A stretch of 31,746 nucleotides of DNA from Setaria digitata (lineage: Eukaryota > Nematoda > Chromadorea > Rhabditida > Setariidae): positions 1 through 31,746 of the forward strand of contig RCAB01000626.1 of NCBI GenBank assembly GCA_003640385.1, written 5' to 3'. This document shows, in pieces, positions 8,738 through 19,500 of the stretch (positions are counted from its first letter, which is position 1; each line of letters opens with the position of its first letter). The notes beneath the pieces were generated by a model. That model was not told the origin of the DNA. It saw nothing but the letters and a program-made list of their open reading frames with translations, and did not search any database. The position numbers were made by a program, and so were the translations under genes.

Positions 8738-11494
8738 ATGTCTTCGTTAACGCCAATGAAACTTAACGAGCAAGTAAGTTTATTTCAGGCACAACTGTGC
8801 TACTTGAAGTCATTAACCTGCGAAATGCTTGTAGAAATTTTTGTCGCTATATGTAGCTTATTTTGCGCCACTAATTTCTTTAATTTACACTTCTTAACTT
8901 CTTTTTAGATAATTTCTATGCGAAAAGCAGTGGAAAAGGCACGTGTTCGATTGTGCCGACGTCTAATTAGACAGAGAAAATTGATTCAAAAATCGAAGGA
9001 CGAAAAGAAAACGCGCAAGATGGATCGGATCATCAGAGAAATTGATCGCTGCAAAGTATCTTCTCGTCATATTTTCGTGAACATTTGCCTTCAAACATGT
9101 GGGATACTTGATTTAATTGAAAACCCTCCTAAATTCGCAAACTCAAATTAGAAATTTAATTGAAATCCTTCTCTGAATTCGCAGACTCAAATTAGATCAA
9201 GCTTTAATTTGTCTTGGACTATTTCAGAAAATGTCTCGAGATGAAGTGTCAAAGTTTGCGCTGGTGAACTTAAAAGCACTTACCGATTTGCTAGTAAAGG
9301 TTATTTCTCGAAATCATTCATTACAACTTGTTTCGTACTAAAAGAGAAAAAAAGAGAACAGAATAACTCATGTTTTCTTTTTTAGTGAGTACTGTTACAC
9401 AAAAAATTGCTACTTTATTTTGGTTCTTTTTTCTTCAAGGAAATCTTATTCCTCGAAATACTAAATATGCATTAGAAGTAAATGAAATTTCGAATATGTG
9501 CACTCGGCAGATTCCGTAAAATAACTAGGTATGGTTGTCGCTAAGCAGTTAAAACGAGATTTTTATTTCATTCGATATTATTAAGCCTTATTTTTCATAT
9601 TTCTAAGACAAATTTCCAATATTGTTATCCGATATTTTCAAGCCTTTTGTGAGAACTTTGTTGTGACACGAATAGTATCATTGTGTACGGAAGGCTTGTT
9701 ATTTTCTCCATCAGAAACTTCTACTTGCTTATGTATTTTCTTTTTCCAAATTAATAGTATGGTAAGAATTCAATTTCGATTTTAGAGGAGTGAAATATCA
9801 GTGGATGAACGAATTTTATATAAACTGGCTTGCCAGGAAATCGTCTTAAAAAATGTTGAGGAGTTTCGTGCCAAATATCCAAATTGGCAGCGGGAAGTGC
9901 CATTCCTGTTACAGCGACTTGGATTGCAGTATAAGTCTAAAAGGGAAGCAAAGAAAATTGAAAGCGAACAAAGTAAAACAGTCAAGGCTGCTGAAATGTG
10001 TACAAGAATAGTAAGTAAATCGCTTAGCGTTTTGCGGTGTGATTATCACTATCGTTGTATTCCAGAATTTCATAGTTTATAGATTTTCAGAGTATTTTCA
10101 GACCGAAGACAAAAGTAGCTGGTTATAGAAATGCTTCGCTGACTTCTTTTCCTTTTTGTACTTTAAGACTGATCATAGTGATTCAAGTCCTCTGTAAATG
10201 ACTTAGTACCTTGTAAAACAATCATTTTTAGGAAACTGAAAATGATGTGAAGGCGCTTGTAACGAAACAAATACGAAAAACCGTTAAAAAAGAAGAAAGT
10301 CTTGAGCGGAAGAAAAAGAAATTGGAAGATAAGAAAAAATCTAATAAATCTGACGAGATTTGTGCACCAGTTTTGAATCTACCGAAATTGGAACTTCCAA
10401 AACCAGTAATTGCTAAGGGACAGGTTACTTTTTCGGGAAATTTTCTATACAGTCATTTATGAAGTGAATTTTGTTCGGCTCGGGATTAAAGTGGAATTGA
10501 GAAATAGAATGATTTCATTTTGTAAATAACTGATAAACGCAAGAGTAATAATTTACATTCATAAATCGCTGAGTTGGAGTGCAGTTCGCTAAAAATTCAA
10601 GTTTTTCTGGTGAATATTAGGGATTACTGATAGACACAGAATACCATTACTTTCTTTATGGATTCTCGCGCAATTTAGTATCGTAAGAGAAGGATGTTTT
10701 AGTGATTACGGCTATTAATAATATTTTGTCGTTTTAGGCTGTCATCAAATTATTGTCCTTGGACAGCAGTCAGAGCGAGGAATGTTCTTCCCTGAAGGTG
10801 ACGAAAGAAAGTAAGGGTTAATCTTTTCACCATTTCTAGTGGTTTGTGTTTCCAAAGTGGACTTTAGATTTTTTTGTTCTCGGTTCCATAAACATCTGCA
10901 GAGATATGTCTTGAAACTGCAGATGTTGCATTTGAAAGAAATACAGAAGCTAATGTAATTTGTGAGGAGGATGATCCTACATCGACTAATCCGCCAGTGA
11001 AAGCGAATTATGGTCAAAAACGGAAAAAAGATTTCGAAGAAAGCAAGAGGCGGAACGATGCTAAAGGACAACTGGAGTCGAGAACTAAGTTATCTTTAAA
11101 AGATTGCAGTAAGTCCTTTATGAAATTTTAATTGTCGTGAGATCTTTATAGTAAAGTTTAGTTTTTAGTAGTTCCAAATTTTTTCATATTTGAGAGAGAC
11201 TGAGACTTATTATAAAGAGCTAATCACTGTTTCCATTGTTTGAATTTCTGCAACGTTCTTTTCTGTCTACAATTTTTCAATGATAAAATGCTACTTATAT
11301 TAAAAAAGTAGAATGAAGGGAAGATGTTTGTGGTTGAAATAACAGGTGTTTCAGAAGTTATGAGTAGTACAGCCAAATTATTGGAAAACCAGGACTTGCA
11401 TCCATCATGGATCGCTAAAAGACGTGAACATGAAGCTTTAATGGAAATGCAAGCATCATGCAAGCCGAAGAAAATTGTTTTCGACGATGATTGA
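8738..11494 (+). CDS. SRFBP1/BUD22-domain protein
   Basis: Homologue of serum-response-factor-binding protein 1 (p49/STRAP) and yeast Bud22, a nucleolar factor needed for small ribosomal subunit maturation. Eight exons close in frame: 8738-8773, 8909-9055, 9228-9299, 9786-10010, 10232-10423, 10738-10810, 10902-11108 and 11346-11494, giving 366 aa. The N-terminal basic helix MRKAVEKARVRLCRRLIRQ matches the SRFBP1 start. A lysine-rich linker (KKEESLERKKKKLEDKKK) and an acidic stretch follow. The diagnostic BUD22 tail LHPSWIAKRR...KKIVFDDD ends the protein. Exon 6 uses the donor gtaagg after 10810; the nearer GT at 10798 would force a stop in exon 7. The protein is shorter than the ~430-aa human relative because the middle is reduced. 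Whether it acts in transcription, ribosome assembly or both in worms is not known from sequence. Confidence 0.9.
9112..9195. repeat. ~41-bp imperfect tandem duplication in intron 2
   Basis: Segment 9112-9151 (tttaattgaaa...ctcaaattag) is followed by a similar copy at 9155-9195 with a few substitutions and a one-base length change. It lies within intron 2 of the SRFBP1-like gene, just before the acceptor of exon 3. It looks like a recent local slip duplication with no evident function. Confidence 0.8.
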
Positions 11495-13750
11495 AATGCA
11501 CAAAGTGTTTTCATTTCTTTTATATAATAGATTACGAATAATTTTTTATGGTTTTTTTTTTTTTTTTTTTTGATCTATTTCTCGGAATGCGTTCGCCCTC
11601 TATTCCTTGTAGTGGAGCAGCTTTAATACTGATAAATGGTAATTTTCATCTGAATTATTTCAAGTCTAATAGATATAAATGAATAGAAATATATGCGGTA
11701 ATTATTTTTTTGAAATTGAAAAAGTTAGTTATAGAAAAACCTTTGGTTCGTAGCTTCTGATGGGAATTTGACGTTTATAAAAAAACCCATTGAGTTTTTC
11801 TTTTTTCATTCTTAAGAGGTTTGATTAAAATTATGTCATTCATCAAGCTATCTATTGTTTCCTTTTTCGTTTTACCCACAATATTCAGAATAAAGTATCC
11901 TCTTTCAAATAATTCACGCTAATATAAGCAGCATTCGATCGAGGTTTTTTCTAAGTAGGCAAAACAGTCTTTGTCACTTTGTAAAGAATAAATTCCGAAA
12001 AGACTGAAAATGATAATGGAACTTTGTTGAAGTAGGTTGACTCAATTATCTCTGTATTTGATTTTTCAATTTTACTGTATATTTAGAATATACATTTTAT
12101 TGTTCCCAATCATAGTCCTTTTTAAGCAACGTCCAGACGGTGTTTATTGTTGCCTGATATTCTTCAATGTTATTATGGAATTATGTTTTAATTTGTAGCA
12201 AATTACTCTTTTTTGTTTTGGAAAGTATTTCAATGAATAGAAAAATAATAGCGTCCAGTAGAAAAACTTTAGCAATCTCATGTGGTGAATTTCAGCATGG
12301 TGTCTTTCGTTAGTTCCGCGAATAAATTATAACTGTTAGATTTTGGGAATACTTATCCTGAAATAATTGTTCCTCTTCCTTTAGGGCGTAATTATTCGTT
12401 AATTTGCCTAATTTACTGTTGTTTCATTTTCAGTTAGTCTAATTGGAAGTGATGCAATTGTAGGAAACATTTTTGCTTCTCGTTATCCATTTTTTTTTAT
12501 TTTTCCTCTTCTCTTTCCGATAAACGATTCCATTGTTTTTTTGAATGTAAAAAGAAGAAAATAGATCTCTACGTTGACGAATATAATCCCTACCTGAACA
12601 GGAATGGATTCACAGTGGCAGGAGATGAATCTAAGTCAACGATCTATCATATAGAGCGAAATCTGTTTGTCTAGATTAATCACAGAGATGATGTATGAAG
12701 AGAATTTTGAAGGCTAAACAATTGAAGTCAATTACTGAAAAATCCAATTCAACTGGAGAGCATTTGCTGCTTGATGTAATAAATATATTAGCTGTGAGTT
12801 TCTACTGATAGTTATCATTTCGAGTTGTTGATGAAAGAAGTCATTATCAATCAGATTATCAAACTAATTAGAATGTTTTTCTTTTGTTCGGCAAGTAAAA
12901 AAAGACACATACCTATAGTCTTCTAACGTACACAGTAAGTTCATCTCATTTTGAAGGTTCTTTCCTTTAAACTATTGCATTATTTCTTTTTTTTTTTTGG
13001 AATTTAAAAAAAAAAAAAAAAGATAAAGACGAGAAATAGCTGGCAGTCATTGCTAACGATCACTTCATCATTTAGTAAATATGTATGTAAATTATCAAAT
13101 ATCATTAAAATCTATCATTGAATTTGATTATCATTATCTGTACACTGAAATTTATTCTTTTTTATGAGAATATATATAGAGTAAACGATATTTTATAGCC
13201 CATTTTCTCACTTCATTTTAAAATTTATTATATTTAAACTTCGGCCATAATTTTCAACTTCTTTGTTCCTTTACGTCTTTTTTTCTTTTTTTGCTTGAAT
13301 GATATTCATAAATGGAATAATTAATCCATCAAAACAACAAATTAGAAAGAGTTCTTTCTCCTAATTAGCCAATTCTGGTTGCACCAAATGAGCGTCATTT
13401 CCCTCATTTCACTTTTCACTTTTATCCTCCACCAAACATAGCACCAAGATCGAACTTTCCCCAATAGAAAGTTAACAAAAATTAAAATTTATATCTTCAG
13501 CATGTATATTGTTATTTGCTATCATATTTGTTGTAACTTTCCACCTACCCTATACTATTACTATTTCGTGTCTTATTTAGATCCTAACTTATCTATTGTA
13601 TCACTTGCTATCTTACCTAGTTTTGAATTTGATAGGAACAAAATTCACCGTGAATTCTCTTTTTTTGAACGATCTAGTGATTATAACTGTTGCATATTTT
13701 CCACTGCTAACAATACCTTACCAAACAACATCAGATATTCGCTATTGAAA
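11495..13750. other. gene-poor AT-rich spacer
   Basis: Between the SRFBP1-like gene and the RPL32 promoter I see long T tracts (11551-11571), an A/T hairpin-like block (T run at about 12989, A run at about 13005-13021) and scattered short frames. The 83-codon frame at 13502-13753 has a tyrosine-rich, low-complexity product and no splice context. The only stretch with coding-like composition is at 12453-12674 (see findings). No RNA gene was recognised. Confidence 0.5.
12987..13022. repeat. T-tract/A-tract inverted pair
   Basis: A run of about ten T is followed by GGAATTT and then about sixteen A. The two tracts can pair as a short AT-only hairpin. It is probably simple-sequence slippage; a transcribed copy could resemble a polyadenylation-prone site, but nothing else supports that. 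Confidence 0.5.
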
Positions 13751-13756
13751 TAATCC

Positions 13757-14110
13757 GGGATGGGATGGTACGAGTTTCAAAGCGACTCCGTATTTACAGC
13801 CTAGTTTCTTTACAACGCATTGATTGGTTCCAGGAAGGAAAAAGTATATGGTGATTGTGGAGGATTGGACGGTGAGGGAGTGTATATCACGAAGGCGTAG
13901 GGTTGCTTGCAGCCGGTATGGTTGAGTATGCCGGGATATCGCGGGGTGGCTTTCGTGCTAGTTTTGTCTACTATTGGGATGTGTTCAGGTTATCTCGGGT
14001 GAAGTAAGATAGATCATCATTAAGAGAGGGTGCGTGCCAGGTTATCCCGGTGGAGAGGTTGAGAGTTACGCTATACTCCATAGGTGTAATTTGAATTGTG
14101 AAATGTCAGC
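13757..14110 (+). promoter_or_regulatory. GC-richer probable promoter region of RPL32
   Basis: This block is clearly richer in G and C than its surroundings and has G-rich bias on the + strand. It ends some 340 bases before the RPL32 start. It holds inverted CCAAT boxes (ATTGG) at several places and three copies of TATCNCGG at 13937-13944, 13991-13998 and 14043-14050. The first overlaps the inverse form CCGGGATA, making a near-palindrome. A highly expressed ribosomal protein gene would be expected to have a compact promoter here; the assignment is inference. Confidence 0.4.
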
Positions 14111-14437
14111 TGTATTTCTTCTGCGTTTTGTAGAAGTGTTTTTCGCTGTTTTAATACTTTTACTTCCGTAAATTAGATTGTGCAGACTTTACGCTTTGAA
14201 CAAATTGTATAGTTCGGCGTTTTAATTTTTAATTTTTATTTTAATTGGTCACTCTCTACGTTTTCCAAAATGTAATTGTCATTTAAAATTGGAAATTTCT
14301 ATGGAAATTAAGTTAGGGATTTTCTGTGCATTTTAATCTAAAGATATCAAAAGTGGAGTTAGCTTCAAGATTGCTTTGGTAAGAAGTGATGTAATAAGGA
14401 AGAAACTGGTATTTTTTGAAAGTTTGTAAGGTTTCTC

Positions 14438-14448
14438 TTTCATTGTAG
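14438..14448 (+). promoter_or_regulatory. probable trans-splice acceptor two bases before the RPL32 ATG
   Basis: The sequence tttctctttcattgtag ends at 14448, and the ATG starts at 14451 after only CA. This is a strong polypyrimidine acceptor with no clear upstream donor. It is best explained by spliced-leader addition, which is common on nematode ribosomal protein mRNAs. It would leave a 5' leader of essentially the spliced leader alone. Confidence 0.6.
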
Positions 14449-14450
14449 CA

Positions 14451-15654
14451 ATGGTATTGGTAGCTGGAAAGAGAGTGAAAATTGTCAAGAAACACACGCG
14501 ACGCTTTACAAGGCATGAATCTGATCGCTATCATCGTTTGCGTCCGAACTGGCGAAAACCAAAGGTTTGTTTTGTTTTATTTCTCTCTCAAGACGGACGG
14601 GGAGAAATCATTGCATATTGATTTCGGTATTCTTTCATGAAATAAATGTTCTTTTCCTTTGTCATAGACAATGTGTACTTGTCGAGTAGGGACTGCTCAT
14701 CAGATTTTTTTTTTCTTAACTAAGGTGGTTATGCTAACTAAAAATAGTCTAGCTGAAGGAAAGTGCTCCTGTGATTTTGGACGCCATATTTCCCAGTCTC
14801 ATTTAATATGAGGTAGCGTTTCATTGTCAATTATATTTCTGAGTTTCGGATTAGAAAAAGGTTTCTGAATTTGAAAGCAGAGAATCACTTCGTTCCAGAG
14901 AACTAGTAATGATTAGAGGTTGTCTTGAGGGTACTGCTCTTTATGCTTTATGTCATGTCTAGAAATTATACACAGAGAAGTCGCAGGTGATTTTACTCTG
15001 GACCCTGTACTGAAAGTGAAGAAAGTCATCCACACTAATACTGCTGTGAAGTCAAAAGAGAAAGCGTTTTAAGGGTATTGATAACCGTGTTAGAAGAAGA
15101 TTCAAGGGACAGCGGCGCATGCCCAAAATCGGTTATGGTAATGCTAAACGAACGCGACATATGCTGCCAAACGGACTTAGGAAAGTACTGATACATAATG
15201 TTAAAGTAAGTTTTATTTATATATGAGTTACCTGAGCTTTTCAGTTTCTTGGAGACATCGTTTTTCGATGTCACAGGAATACTTTTCCCACTTTAGTCAC
15301 CCACCTTCTACACCTAGTTTACCTCCATTGTTCCTGAGGTCTAGGATCTTTTCTTTTTTCTATAATGCGTAACACAGTAGCCAGCTCTCAGCTCTATTAA
15401 GAAATTTAAATCTTTCTAAAAAAAGTTAAGTTCTAAAACCCAGCTGAATTCTTCAAAGTTTGGTAGTACTTCTAATTATTACCAGTGGCTTACAGGATTT
15501 GGATATGTTACTAATGCAGAATAAGAGGTTCGCCGGTGAAGTGGCACATGGGGTATCCTCGAAGAAACGGAAGAGTATTGTGGAAAGAGCGGAGCAGTTA
15601 AATATTAAATTGACTAATGGGCACGCGAAAATTAGATCCGAGGAGAATGAATAA
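14451..15654 (+). CDS. rpl-32: 60S ribosomal protein eL32 (RPL32)
   Basis: Component of the cytosolic large ribosomal subunit. Three exons: 14451-14564, 15074-15205 and 15496-15654, giving 134 aa, one residue shorter than human RPL32. Family hallmarks are [18 protein letters not shown] and [18 protein letters not shown] near the N-terminus. [19 protein letters not shown] follows in the middle and RLRSEENE-type KIRSEENE at the very C-terminus. The protein is strongly basic with no targeting signal. All exon junctions fall between codons. The second exon uses a less common acceptor (gttttaag). Intron 1 is about 509 bases; I looked for an intronic snoRNA, as hosted by vertebrate RPL32, and could not support one. 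The gene is convergent with the Claspin-like gene. Confidence 0.98.
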
Positions 15655-16587
15655 ATTGCTGTGGCAGAGTTGAGTGGCGGGATTGATTGTTTAAGGCTTC
15701 TTTTGAAAGAGACTTTTTTTTGATAAAGTGAAGAAAACCGGAAAAAATTTCTGAGGATCGGTTCTCCTGGGGTACTTTGTTTTTATATATGTCTTCTCTC
15801 TGAATACGTTAAATAAAATCTTGTTACCTATCTACTTTAGGGATTATGATGTGATTGTTTTTCTGAAATATCAACAGCTGGAAGGATGGAGATCCATCTT
15901 TTTAATGGTTTTTTTTTTTTTCTTGCAGTTCTTGGAAATGAATCTTACCTCAGGGACAATAAGCCAGCTTGACTAGCTTATTATCCAGACATTCAACTCA
16001 CTGATTTTGTTTGAAAGAGAAAGACCTAAACATACCACACTTGAAAAAAGGTTTCGCTTTGTTGCTAATACATCACCTCTGAGTCGCTACGATTATCGAA
16101 TCCATGATTAACCTGGACACATGAGCCCTCCTAGATAATCACTCTGAATCGTTTCTTTTTTTTTAGTCCGTGAGGTGGAAGAAATACAGATGAAACTTCT
16201 GACGCTAGTGGTTGGCTGTTGCTTTCCGTTAAATCAGATTTTTTTTAATCTTTACAGCCATTAACTAATGAGACATTGGTGGAAGACGCCCTACCTGTCA
16301 AATTCAGATAAGAAATGCGAAGACATAAGCGTCACAAAACATTCCTGCAGCGAAATTGTCACGCTGATCATCGTCAATTTGAGACTAAGTTTAGGTTATA
16401 AATATTGATTGTTTCGTAATCCACTTTCAGTCACGACAAAATAAAAGTTCAGATTTTGAGAGATACTATAAGAGAACATGGATATTAAATTCACATCGCA
16501 GAATACTAATACATATATTTAATGTGGACATTAAAATGTTCCAGATAAGTCGAAATTATTGTTATGAGGTTTGTAGTCTTTGATGAA
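15655..16587. other. convergent 3' spacer between RPL32 and the Claspin-like gene
   Basis: AATAAA at 15812-15817 (in gttaaataaaatc) is the likely RPL32 polyadenylation signal. Near the other end, TTTAAT at about 16517 would read ATTAAA on the - strand and may serve the Claspin-like gene. A T tract at 15909-15921 and otherwise unremarkable AT-rich sequence fill the rest. I see no further gene. Confidence 0.5.
15812..15817 (+). terminator. polyadenylation signal of RPL32
   Basis: AATAAA lies about 158 bases after the RPL32 stop and is the only perfect hexamer in the proximal 3' region; it is followed by T-rich sequence. Confidence 0.55.
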
Positions 16588-19500
16588 TTATGCTTCATGG
16601 TTCCGTGGCGATTTTACGGTACGACACTTTGAAACGTTCTGTTCCTGAAACTATGATTGACATCAAAAACTAAATTTAACTTTGTAATTACCGAGAGGTC
16701 TGTAGCCAACTGTTTTAAGAAGTGAAACTTGGTAGCACGGTACTTCAATGTGTCCATTCGCGCTTGCAGAGGCCGTGTAAAGCGTGATCTTAGTTTGGTT
16801 CAGCACTTGAGACAAGGATTTTCGATGACTTAAAAGAGAATTCTTGCATAACGGAGAACTGGTTTGTTCCTGAGATTGACTGCTCTCACCTGTAAGTTAA
16901 GCAACCTATCCATTTTGATGACCTGCTTCAAATGAGGAATTACAGACAGTTTAATGGCCGGTAGACAAGAAAGGGACCAGAAGTGCCTTCGGATTAGAGC
17001 CAAATACAGCAATACAGTCACAGTGAAATGTGAACAGTCTTTCATTTCAGTAAAAAACCCGATAGTTCAATAATCCCGACAACTATAAAAAGCATGCCCA
17101 CATGCTTACTTTTATCAATGATTTTTGAAGCAGCTTGTAACAACGGATTTGTTCCCTTCATTAAAATATCTTCATCGTGTAATCCAACCTTCTAGAAAAA
17201 CTTGGATTAGAATTAAATGCTATTAAAAACACGATGGTGAAAATAACACAAAATATAATAACTCTACATAATATCCAACTAAGTTTTGTAATGTGATTTC
17301 GTTTCTGCGATGCAAGGGATTACTAAGCCTACTGGACTATGCATCAACTATCCAGTACACTGATCAAGGAAGCAAAAATATAAACAAATAATCACCGCTA
17401 CTTCTCTCTTCCATTTTGATATTTCCCGATGTTTCTTCCATAATTCTTCACCATCGACTTCATCAGTTTCTACAGAGGCAGCAATGTGATCAGTTTTTTC
17501 ATTTACATTCTCAGTTGTTGTACAGCGTAATTTGAAGCGAAAGGTGCGATCTGTTTCACGCGAAAGATCACCATCAATAAGGAGTTGGTCTTTCCAGTAT
17601 AAAAGCTTTCTATCTTCTTCATCCTGAATTTATAAATTTCGTTATTTCTAAAGCAATTATTTGAAAGTTATTGCCACGCTTAGTCGCTCTATCAACAGCA
17701 ATAAAAACCTATAATTTCAAAATTAAATGAAAATAGAAGACAATATGGAAAGATTTTCACTTGTTGTTGCTTTAACCACTGTTTCTGAAGTTCTTCCCTA
17801 ATGGTTTCATTATCCGGAAGTTCATCATTATCCCCTTCTTCGGCTTCATAAACATCTAGTTGATCGTCATCATCTTCATCACTTCCAACATCATCACCTG
17901 ATAATGAAGCCTCCTCTTCAACATATTCGCATCTGAAGTGGGTTTCCTATTCATTCAGAAATAAGTTTTGCTTATGTATAGATTATATTTGCAAAAATAT
18001 TACAGAAATAAAAATTCTAAAATCACACACTTCTTTGACTTCCGCATATTTTGTAGCTTACGAAACACCTCCATTTCTTCATCACTGGAGTCCCCTTCCT
18101 CCATCAGTTCGTTTTGTTGATACTAAAAGTGCTTAATTTGAATACCCTCAGTTAACAAATCCACAAAATCATAATTATTGCTCACCAAACTTATATGCTT
18201 GGCATCCTATGAAGATAGGACAAAGCATTCTTCCACAAACCTATTCGTGATATTAAAATCTAAGGAAAATGTACTTTCTCATCCCCAATTACTCTGCCAG
18301 TCGGCTGCATCACACTTTCCTTATGACCATCATTTCCTTCATTAAAGAGAAAATCCTTGTCGTTGTTATCATTGAATTTATGCTTTCCAGCCAGCAATGC
18401 ATCAGGATCATCAAAATTACTTTTTTCACTGGTGTATACTGAAATTTTAGCTTCAGTACACTGCTTGCTGTGAGCCTCATGACCCCTAATATTTCCCGAC
18501 TTCCAACCATCCCCAGTGAGTTCATCTTCATCGCTGCTATCTTCGAACACCAGGCGATGCGTTTTAGGCTTTCGACGTCGTATTAATTCGTCTTCATCTT
18601 TATCATCTGTATCATCTGCATCTTTGCATATCGAAACCCTAAACTGATTTTAATTTACATCATTTACAAACCTCTAATAATAACAAGCATTTATGCTTTA
18701 TAATATAATAAAAGTTACGCTTTATAATCACTAATAGTTACAGTTAATTAATTTCTAATCATTCTAAAAATGCTGAATCATAATTATTTTCCAGGCATTT
18801 TAAATCATGCTCAAGCAGGTGTTGCAGCGCTAAGCAACAACTACCAAAAAACATTTTTTACAAAAACTTTCTTTGTTAAGGAGTAACCAGAATAAACTTC
18901 AATTGTTAGTTATCGAAGAGCGATGTATCCCCTTTCCCTCTCCACTTTTTCGCACAAGAATCACCTAACTCAGGCAAACGACTTGAATTTGATTAACTTA
19001 TAAATGGCACCTTTTCGAAGAGTTCTGCTCTTTAGGCTCATAGTCTTCAGGATAATCGAAAATACCAGAGCAGTTTGCAGCAACATCATTCAGTAGATCA
19101 TCCACTATACTTGCTGAACTTCTACCATCTTCATCTGAACCTACCACTTGAATTTCTGTTATAATTTTACAAAATACGAAAATGAACTACTCCTAAATTA
19201 TGACTGTTCGAAAAATGTGAGTAAAATGATCGTAAATTAGCAAATTTAATATTATTGCAGAAGAATTCATGAGTTAAATTATAACAAAATGGTTATTCTT
19301 GAAAAATTTATGCATCAACCTGCAGCTTCATCTGACAGACTAGATGAGCCTGTTTCACAGTCCGGCATATAACAACTGAAAGAAAACAATTCACTCTAAA
19401 GTAAAACCATTTTTCTAGCATTTCCATCAAATAAGATAGTGTTACTTTCACCCGGTCCATTTTATTTCTGGTGGTTCAACTGAACACCATGCTGAATATT

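Noticed and set aside
10798..10901. Intron of the SRFBP1-like gene starting at the GT at 10798
   Set aside because: It would force an immediate frame problem in the next exon. The gtaagg donor at 10811 with the acceptor at 10901 gives a clean frame.
13502..13753. 83-codon ORF (MYIVICYHICCNF...)
   Set aside because: Tyrosine-, cysteine- and serine-rich, low-complexity product in AT-rich DNA, with no splice context or recognisable family.
14565..15073. snoRNA inside RPL32 intron 1
   Set aside because: Vertebrate RPL32 hosts one, so I searched for C/D boxes and H/ACA elements. I found no convincing paired boxes or terminal stem.
16830..17045. 71-codon - strand ORF as the Claspin C-terminus
   Set aside because: It is out of frame with the exon 16889-16744, which continues the Claspin reading (NSLLSHRKSLSQVL); most of the ORF is intron.
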